Origin: Gammaproteobacteria bacterium
Lineage (GTDB): Bacteria; Pseudomonadota; Gammaproteobacteria; Pseudomonadales; Halieaceae
DNA: 45,826 bases
Assembly (NCBI GenBank): GCA_024686215.1
Contig: JAIBDN010000014.1
Location: 1-45,826 of the forward strand
Direction: 5' to 3'
Shown: positions 40,502 through 45,826 of the stretch, one piece after another
Layout: the number at the start of each line of letters is the position of its first letter
How positions within the stretch are numbered: position 1 is the stretch's first letter
Translations under genes and position numbers: made by a program
Notes under the pieces: model-generated
What the model saw: only the letters and a program-made list of their open reading frames with translations
Database searches by the model: none
Told to the model about the DNA's origin: nothing

Positions 40502-41422
40502 CTAGTCCAGGGTGAAATGCTGCCCTCCCCCACGCTGGCGATATATCTGCGCAAGAAAGAACTGCAAACTGGCCACTTCCTCCACCTGGTGCCGCTGCCA
40601 CTGCTCCAGCATCTGCGGGTGAAACACCCAGGTGCGTATATAGAAGTTTAGCAAACGGCCAATCACCGGCAGATTCGAACCAATTATGGTATCCACCCTG
40701 TAGCTTGTACCGCCATTGAGGCCCTTGAAACTATGCCTTACCTCGCCTATTTTTAAGCCGAAAAACTGGGGGATGGCCAACATACCGGATGGCGAAAGCT
40801 CGATTATTCGCGCCGTACCACGACTGTCATAAGACCCGAACCATTCATCCCTGGCTATAAGCGCTCCGGTGGCCATACCGGGGGTACCATCAAACGCCGG
40901 CGCCACCACACGCAATGTGCCGTGTTCTGTGGGATGGAATATATGATACAGCGGGTAGGTCACACCCTTGTATGCAATCGTTGAGATAGGCAATTGCTGG
41001 TAAAACCAGGCCACCATATCTGGCGTAATATCTTCGAGAAAAAAGTGTTCTACCGAGGTATGGATTTTCCCTTGCGGCCCCACTTCCCAGTGGGTATTGG
41101 CCAGCCGATAATCGGGCAGTTGCCACGGCAAGTCGCGCGGGGCATCTCGTTCAAGCGGCTGCGGATAGACCAGCCAGAGTGTGGCCACCAGCAGTACTGC
41201 CAAAACGCCGAACCATTTTGTAGCTTTCAGCAAGCGTGAACCCTCCCTCAACCAACCATTATTAACGTAATCGGCTTGCGCCTGTTTTATCACATTCGGG
41301 TCCGATAATCTGCTTACCTGCCCGCTTCGGTTAACTAACAGAGCACTAGCCGCCAGCCACACTTTGCGGGTGGCGTATAGAGCGCTATCGTGTAGTATTC
41401 CTCGCAGGCAACGAGGGCCCAA
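40502..41422 (-). CDS. Membrane-anchored DAPG-hydrolase-like protein
   Basis: A protein of up to 306 residues; no ATG is present near the start, so the GTG or TTG start is uncertain (TTG at 41422, later GTG codons possible). One membrane segment lies at about residues 69-87 (WFGVLAVLLVATLWLVYP). The following domain has EHFFLEDITPDMVAWFYQQL, YHIFHPTEH and, near the end, HQVEEVASL with an HxxxE. These resemble the zinc-dependent diacetylphloroglucinol hydrolase (PhlG) family, whose ligands are His, Glu and an HxxxE pair. That family cuts C-C bonds in beta-diketone-like aromatics. Call is tentative. Confidence 0.6.
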   Translation of the reverse strand: MGPRCLRGILHDSALYATRKVWLAASALLVNRSGQVSRLSDPNVIKQAQADYVNNGWLREGSRLLKATKWFGVLAVLLVATLWLVYPQPLERDAPRDLPWQLPDYRLANTHWEVGPQGKIHTSVEHFFLEDITPDMVAWFYQQLPISTIAYKGVTYPLYHIFHPTEHGTLRVVAPAFDGTPGMATGALIARDEWFGSYDSRGTARIIELSPSGMLAIPQFFGLKIGEVRHSFKGLNGGTSYRVDTIIGSNLPVIGRLLNFYIRTWVFHPQMLEQWQRHQVEEVASLQFFLAQIYRQRGGGQHFTLD

Positions 41423-41520
41423 GGTAACTCACTCAAAATCCCATACAGCGTGCACCCAGGCATAGCTGTGGGCAACAGCATACTTACCCCACCCCTTCTC
41501 GATGGCACAGGAGACTGCTT

Positions 41521-42180
41521 ATGAGTACTCACCAAACAGCCACTGACCAGCGCCAAGCCGTGGCCGACACATTACAGTCGCTGGTAGACAGAAACCTTAC
41601 CCGCGGAACCTCGGGTAACGTTTCCATGCGCAGCGCAGATGGAATGCTGATAACCCCTACTGGTATGGCCCCGGATCAGCTATTGCCTGAACACATTGTA
41701 GCCATGAGCCTTGCTGGACAGGTAGCGGATGATCAGCTCACTCCTTCCAGCGAATGGCAGATGCACGCAGATGTATACCGGGAAAAAACAGAAGTGGCGG
41801 CGATAGTTCATTGCCATTCGCCTTACGCCACCATATTGGCGTGCGCTGGACGCCCCATCCCGCCTTTACACTATATGGTAGCCGCGGCCGACAGCTACGG
41901 CATACCACTGGCTGACTATGCCATATTTGGCAGCAAGCAACTCTCCAGATGCAACCTGGAAGCCCTGTCAGGCTCTAAAGCCTGCCTTCTGGCAAACCAC
42001 GGACAGCTGGCTACCGGGAAAAACCTCCAAGAGGCGCTCAAACTTGCTGACCTGGTAGAAGAACTGGCGCATTGCTACTGGGGTACACTCTGTATTGGAG
42101 GGCCACAGCTGCTGGACAATACACAAATGGAAGCTGTGCAGCAGGCTTTTATTACTTACGGCCAGCAAAAGCCCTCATAA
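41521..42180 (+). CDS. Class II aldolase/adducin family protein (fuculose-phosphate aldolase-like)
   Basis: A 219-residue zinc aldolase. TRGTSGNVSMR (about residues 28-38) binds the phosphate and GNxS loop; TPSSEWQMHADVYR has the catalytic Glu; HCHSPYAT and ANHGQL carry the three zinc-binding His. Length and pattern are those of L-fuculose-1-phosphate aldolase, but related enzymes act on other sugar phosphates or 4-hydroxy-2-oxo acids. AGGAGA lies 7 bases before the ATG. No sugar kinase or isomerase is near. Confidence 0.87.
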   Translation: MSTHQTATDQRQAVADTLQSLVDRNLTRGTSGNVSMRSADGMLITPTGMAPDQLLPEHIVAMSLAGQVADDQLTPSSEWQMHADVYREKTEVAAIVHCHSPYATILACAGRPIPPLHYMVAAADSYGIPLADYAIFGSKQLSRCNLEALSGSKACLLANHGQLATGKNLQEALKLADLVEELAHCYWGTLCIGGPQLLDNTQMEAVQQAFITYGQQKPS

Positions 42181-42407
42181 CTCTATTCTGAGCGGCGGAT
42201 TCACACCAACTTAAAGCGATCTCTCTGGCAAAGAGGCTCTCAGCACAGCCTCCTGGGTGGGCGCTCCGCGTACCTTTCCACAGATGAAGGGACTGGAATA
42301 TTCGTTCATAGGATCTACACTAAATGTCACGGCTGCGACATTTAACACGCCTGTGTTTGCACCTGGCCGAAAACTGCTTCAGAAAATTGTTTGCAAAGGA
42401 GTTGTGT

Positions 42408-42875
42408 ATGGTCGACACGAATAGTCAGATGCATTTTGACGGTAGCCAGTTAATCTTGAGCTCAAAAGGCAAGAGAGAATCCTATGATGCTCGCCTTTTG
42501 ATATCGACACTTTTAGTCTATGTAGCGAAGAGTGATGGCAATATTTCAGAAGTGGAAAGTGCCAGGATGCTCGAGTTACTCTCGGCGCAGATGAATATCG
42601 AAAACAAGGAGGCTTTGGCTAGCCTTTCTACTGCCATTATGTCGTTGTCGAATGACACTGACATCGTAGCGACCTTACAGAGCATTAGCCAGGGGTTAGC
42701 TGAGCCGGAAAAACGTGAAATATTCAGCATGATGTTAGATGTGATGACGGTCGATGAAAAACTGGACTCCGGAGAGCTAGTCGCTATCAAGTTCGCCGGT
42801 CAGATTCTCGGACTGTCACAAGATGCAATCCATTCAACGCTAAGATCCGCTTCCTCGGGTATCGCGCAAGCTTGA
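42408..42875 (+). CDS. TerB-like protein (tellurite resistance TerB family)
   Basis: A 155-residue mostly helical acidic protein. The ATG at 42408 has AAAGGAG 6 bases upstream; the longer frame from 42324 lacks a site. The middle matches a TerB-like fold: LISTLLVYVAKSDGNISEVE, then ALASLSTAIMSLSND and FSMMLDVMTVDEKLDSGEL, with acidic residues in each half that bind metal in TerB. The function of TerB-like proteins, apart from tellurite or stress links, is unknown. No other ter gene is near. Confidence 0.8.
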   Translation: MVDTNSQMHFDGSQLILSSKGKRESYDARLLISTLLVYVAKSDGNISEVESARMLELLSAQMNIENKEALASLSTAIMSLSNDTDIVATLQSISQGLAEPEKREIFSMMLDVMTVDEKLDSGELVAIKFAGQILGLSQDAIHSTLRSASSGIAQA

Positions 42876-42986
42876 TTCTATGCATACCGTTTTCTGGCGC
42901 ACATAGCCATGCTGCTGACGCCTGGGGCCATGTTGCTGCATCCTCTCAGGTTACACACTACTCCCATCAAAAAAGGGAGAAACCAA

Positions 42987-43166
42987 ATGAATGCGTTAAA
43001 CAAAACTCTGGAAACCGCTATCGACCACCCCAGCAAAACCGATTATCGCAAATTGTGGGTCGAGGCTGTCGAAACGATGGCAGAGAATACTGCACTAAAG
43101 CGTCGTATTGAATTTCTCGAGCGTGAAATCGCGACCCACGCCTTTGGTGGCTGGCAACTCCACTAA
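42987..43166 (+). CDS. Small coiled-coil protein, unknown
   Basis: A 59-residue protein. ATG at 42987 has GGGAG about 7 bases upstream. Residues ~25-50 (EAVETMAENTALKRRIEFLE) read as an amphipathic coiled coil. No family is recognised. It follows the TerB-like gene by 111 bases; the good ribosome site and charged composition support a real gene, but a short frame cannot be certain. Confidence 0.55.
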   Translation: MNALNKTLETAIDHPSKTDYRKLWVEAVETMAENTALKRRIEFLEREIATHAFGGWQLH

Positions 43167-43279
43167 ATAGAGTGAAAACCGCGCAGCTCTGATCGGGCAC
43201 CGGCAAAGATGAAGCTCCATAGTCAGCTATCGTATTCAGGGCAGGCAGCGACAAAGCTTGAGCTTTCTAGTAGCAAAAC

Positions 43280-43930
43280 TCAGCGTGCAAACTTAAGAAT
43301 ATGTCCTTTGAATTCTTTATCGAGATACCCGGTATGCGTTGGTTTTTGGTGAGTAGAAGTGAAACCGAACTCGATCATTCGAGAACTTAGCTTACTTTTT
43401 CTCCCTCGCCCTGGATCCACAATAATGACTTCGCAGGTCGGTTTCGAATGCACTTCAATGAAACTCGACAACAGGTCGATATGGCTGTCCTCATATAAAA
43501 GGTCACTGCCAATGATCAGGTCAAAAACGCCGAGATCGTCACTTTTTGCAGCCCAATCTGTTTGCTCAAACACAATAGCCTTAGTGCCATTCAGCAATGC
43601 ATTTCTGTGTAAAAATTTCTGCGCCTCTGGGTGATAGTCTGTTGCTGTAATATCTGCGCATTGTTTGTTTAGTAGCAAACTGGATAGTGCCATGCCACAC
43701 CCGACTTCCAATATACGTTTTGAGTCAGTTTCGTAGTCAAAAATGAAGTGGGCAAGCACTAAGCTCGATGGCCAGATAACACCGAAAATAGGCCAGGTTG
43801 CCGAGGAAATACCGAGATTTTCCGCGACACCTGTGGGGTCATCAAATTCTTGTTTGTTACGTAAGGTACACAGGTGAATATCTGTTTTTCCAAACTCGAC
43901 CGTTTGATAGCGTAAACGTAGATTTGTCAT
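43280..43930 (-). CDS. Methyltransferase, METTL21/EEF2KMT-like family
   Basis: A 216-residue class I methyltransferase. RILEVGCGMALSSLLL (about residues 72-87) is SAM motif I, ITATDYHPEA motif II, and DWAAKSDDLGVFDLIIGSDLLYEDSH carries the post-II segment (split across the D-x-I-x-G-S-D-L-L-Y motif) found in protein lysine methyltransferases of family 16. The N-terminal IWPSSLVLAHFI is also typical. In bacteria this group is thought to modify proteins or small molecules; target unknown. It converges on the small coiled-coil gene. Confidence 0.83.
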   Translation of the reverse strand: MTNLRLRYQTVEFGKTDIHLCTLRNKQEFDDPTGVAENLGISSATWPIFGVIWPSSLVLAHFIFDYETDSKRILEVGCGMALSSLLLNKQCADITATDYHPEAQKFLHRNALLNGTKAIVFEQTDWAAKSDDLGVFDLIIGSDLLYEDSHIDLLSSFIEVHSKPTCEVIIVDPGRGRKSKLSSRMIEFGFTSTHQKPTHTGYLDKEFKGHILKFAR

Positions 43931-44169
43931 TAGGCTGCCTCAATATTTGGGCGCTAAGCCAGCTATCAAAAATAAATGACGAAACGAAGTAACCCCCACG
44001 GTATAGCACCTAGCTGGAAAGGCAACGTATTTAGAAAATGAATGAACCTCGGCCATGACGCCCAATAAGCGCAAGCCGTCATGCAAGTGAAGATCAACTA
44101 CCCTGTATCGAGCGATTCGCCCAGACAGGTTGAATTGTATACAGCCGACTACTCAACTGGCGACGAAGA
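43931..44169. other. 239-base gap, nothing recognised
   Basis: The gap between two same-strand genes has AT-rich patches and short open frames without recognisable protein features. No dyad, promoter pair or RNA gene was convincing by eye. Confidence 0.4.
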
Positions 44170-45375
44170 CTAAATCGCCTCCGCATCGACTGCTGTCTGC
44201 ACAGATTTGTAGAATACCTCGCGCTGCGCACCTACCGTTTTGTGATCACTAGCCCTGGGCCAGTTGCTGTTTGACGCAATGACCAGCTTGCGTTTTGGGT
44301 CAATAAAGATGCCCTGCCCAAATATACCCTGAGCCGAAAAACTACCGTCATCATAGGTCCACCATTGATAGCCATAGCCTTTGCCCGAAGATCCTATATC
44401 GACTTGCTTGGTTGTTGCTGGCGAAATCCAGTCATCGGGCAACACCGCCTTCCCGCCGGCCATTGCCCCACCCAACATGAACAAACCGAAACGGGCATAA
44501 TCGCGGGTTGCTGCCTGAATACAGCAGCCACTGATTTCATGACCTGTAAAACCCAGTAACCAGCTCGCATCCTGCTCCATACCAAAGGGAGCCCAGATCT
44601 TTTCCGAAAGGTAATCCGCCAGTCTCTTCCCGGTTGCCGAACTGACCAATACGCCAATCAGATTGGTTTCACCCGTCTTGTAAACCCATTTGCTTCCCGC
44701 GGGCGCCTCGCGCGGAAGCGCGCGCATATAGCTCACGGTGACATCGACGCCCGGCTCTGCTTGATGTTCGTTAAAGCGTGCGACATCGCTATTCTTGTCT
44801 TCATAATCCTCGTTCCACTTAACACCCGAGGTCATCGTCAGGAGCTGCTTGATCGAAACATCATCGTAGACCGAGCCTTTCAAATCCGGGATATAGTCAG
44901 AAACTTTATCATCTATACTGTTGATAAAACCGTCCTTTATCGCGGCACCAACCAGAGTCGACGTAAAAGATTTGGCGACCGAGAAACTGGTCCATCGCCC
45001 CTGCGCACCAAACTCAAGTCCGTATTTTTCCAGGCGGACTTTGCCGTCATGAATAATGACCAGACCTGCGGTGCGTTGCTCTGCCATATAGGTATCGACA
45101 TTACTGGCAATAGAGATAGGTTTACCCTTGGGCAAAGAAAAAACCGTATCTCCGGACTCGATAACATTGGCTCTGGCTAGAATCGGCATCGAGTCGAGTG
45201 CGCGAAATGCAGCGTCGCGCTGAGGTATCGTCCAGAACAGCACATTACGATCCGTTGGCAGGTTGGCCAGAAGATTACGCGTATCCTTGTCTGCACTGAA
45301 GTAGGCGAGCGCCAGCGCCGCCACTATCACGGCCAATATTCCAAATAACCATTTCCACATACGCACTCTCAACAT
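44170..45375 (-). CDS. Serine hydrolase, class C beta-lactamase / nylon-oligomer hydrolase type
   Basis: A 401-residue membrane-anchored or exported hydrolase. One hydrophobic segment at residues ~7-24 (WLFGILAVIVAALALAYF) is a signal anchor. The catalytic SxxK is S132-V-A-K135, and KWVYKTGETNLIG has the catalytic Tyr, with YGYQWW and the C-terminal FGQGIFIDP like 6-aminohexanoate-dimer hydrolases and EstB-type esterases. The enzyme should cleave an ester, amide or peptide bond outside the cytoplasm. ATG at residue 6 (45360) has GAGAG 7 bases upstream and may be the true start. A palindrome covers the first ATG. Confidence 0.85.
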   Translation of the reverse strand: MLRVRMWKWLFGILAVIVAALALAYFSADKDTRNLLANLPTDRNVLFWTIPQRDAAFRALDSMPILARANVIESGDTVFSLPKGKPISIASNVDTYMAEQRTAGLVIIHDGKVRLEKYGLEFGAQGRWTSFSVAKSFTSTLVGAAIKDGFINSIDDKVSDYIPDLKGSVYDDVSIKQLLTMTSGVKWNEDYEDKNSDVARFNEHQAEPGVDVTVSYMRALPREAPAGSKWVYKTGETNLIGVLVSSATGKRLADYLSEKIWAPFGMEQDASWLLGFTGHEISGCCIQAATRDYARFGLFMLGGAMAGGKAVLPDDWISPATTKQVDIGSSGKGYGYQWWTYDDGSFSAQGIFGQGIFIDPKRKLVIASNSNWPRASDHKTVGAQREVFYKSVQTAVDAEAI

Positions 45376-45826
45376 TTTAATGTTCTACTCGCGTCACCAG
45401 AGCATCAGAAACGCCGCTTTCGCAGTACATCAAATTAAATCACTAAAGGCCAGTATATTTGCGCTTAGAGCTGAGGCTGAACTATCAGTCGAATTATCCT
45501 GTGGTATATGTCGGTAGCCGCGCGCAATACATTGGCTTCGTTACAAGCCCAAGGTGCATTTGGGGTGGCAGACACCCCGAGATCGAGTCAGCGCTTCAAG
45601 GTAAAAGCGAACATCGTCACAGCCTATGGCAAGCACTTTGGCGCATGGCTGCATAGCAATGCACCGAACCTCCCTGCCGGTCGTATTATATTTTTACTGT
45701 GACGAATTGAGACAAGTAAAATGCCCGACTTTGGTACTGCTTCACTACATGGGGGCTATCGTGGCCGAGAATGCTGTCTATCCGGGTTTTCGCTTTTCTC
45801 CGCCGACTTGATCTCAGGCCACGGGC
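45376..45826. other. Region without an assignable gene, possible hydrolase relic
   Basis: No complete gene was recognised in the last 450 bases. Around 45690-45810 (plus) the frame reads DELRQVKCPTLVLLH, which resembles the strand before the acid residue in alpha/beta-hydrolases, but it breaks off soon after. It could be a fossil of such a gene or the tail of one continuing beyond the window. The palindrome at 45371-45384 marks the start side. Confidence 0.35.

Noticed and set aside
41335..41556. 73-codon minus-strand frame before the aldolase
   Set aside because: Cys-rich random-looking translation, overlaps the aldolase start and the DAPG-hydrolase-like gene, no ribosome site.
43253..43266. 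AAAGCTTGAGCTTT as terminator between coiled-coil gene and methyltransferase
   Set aside because: Only a 5-base-pair stem, AT-rich, without a T-run.

Overview
The window looks like chromosomal DNA of a marine gammaproteobacterium, probably near the Halieaceae/Spongiibacteraceae. This is inferred from gene content: DUF3604 and DUF6316 proteins, OruR-type AraC regulators, many acyl-CoA catabolic genes, moderately high GC and ordinary Shine-Dalgarno sites. No rRNA, tRNA, CRISPR array, phage gene or intact insertion sequence was seen.

Layout. 1-7356 (minus) is one long acyl-CoA operon: acyl-CoA dehydrogenase, HSD10-like SDR, alpha-methylacyl-CoA racemase, PaaG-like crotonase, a decayed second crotonase, acyl-CoA carboxylase carboxyltransferase, an AraC regulator and the start of a DUF3604 protein. 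Divergent from it (7490-9671, plus) are a membrane diguanylate cyclase and a second AraC regulator. 9707-17085 (minus) is a second operon: two DUF35 proteins, two thiolase-fold proteins that lack the thiolase catalytic residues, an acyl-CoA synthetase, a crotonase, a nitroreductase and an enoyl-CoA isomerase. Divergent at 17472 is a protein very like HsaC, the extradiol dioxygenase of steroid ring A/B degradation. 18429-26277 is mixed housekeeping and accessory DNA: a solute-binding protein, maleylacetoacetate isomerase, ArsM, a SYLF protein, a LysR/SSADH/aminotransferase module and ArsC. 26319-31054 (minus) is a third catabolic operon (6-PGDH-like dehydrogenase, ALDH, two SDRs, NTF2/ketosteroid-isomerase-like protein). 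It diverges from a gene for a double-domain MarR regulator, which is followed by a sterol-desaturase-family hydroxylase, a CMD protein and a three-gene GMC oxidoreductase unit. 36138-38667 holds a methyltransferase, an acyl-CoA dehydrogenase and an SDR. From 38897 on are general genes: VWA-OmpA lipoprotein, DUF6316, DAPG-hydrolase-like protein, class II aldolase, TerB-like protein, a small coiled protein, a methyltransferase and a serine hydrolase.

How it fits together. The acyl-CoA synthetase, AMACR, acyl-CoA dehydrogenases, crotonases, SDRs, the non-thiolase Ltp pair with DUF35 partners, the HsaC-like dioxygenase and the ketosteroid-isomerase-like protein are best explained together as (part of) an aerobic steroid or branched isoprenoid catabolic island. 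The ring-opening monooxygenase genes (hsaAB, kshAB, kstD) are not in the window, so the substrate is an inference. The most notable items are the Ltp/Ltp/DUF35/DUF35 block, the compact MarR-controlled divergent promoter with a predicted leaderless transcript, and the internally deleted crotonase gene.
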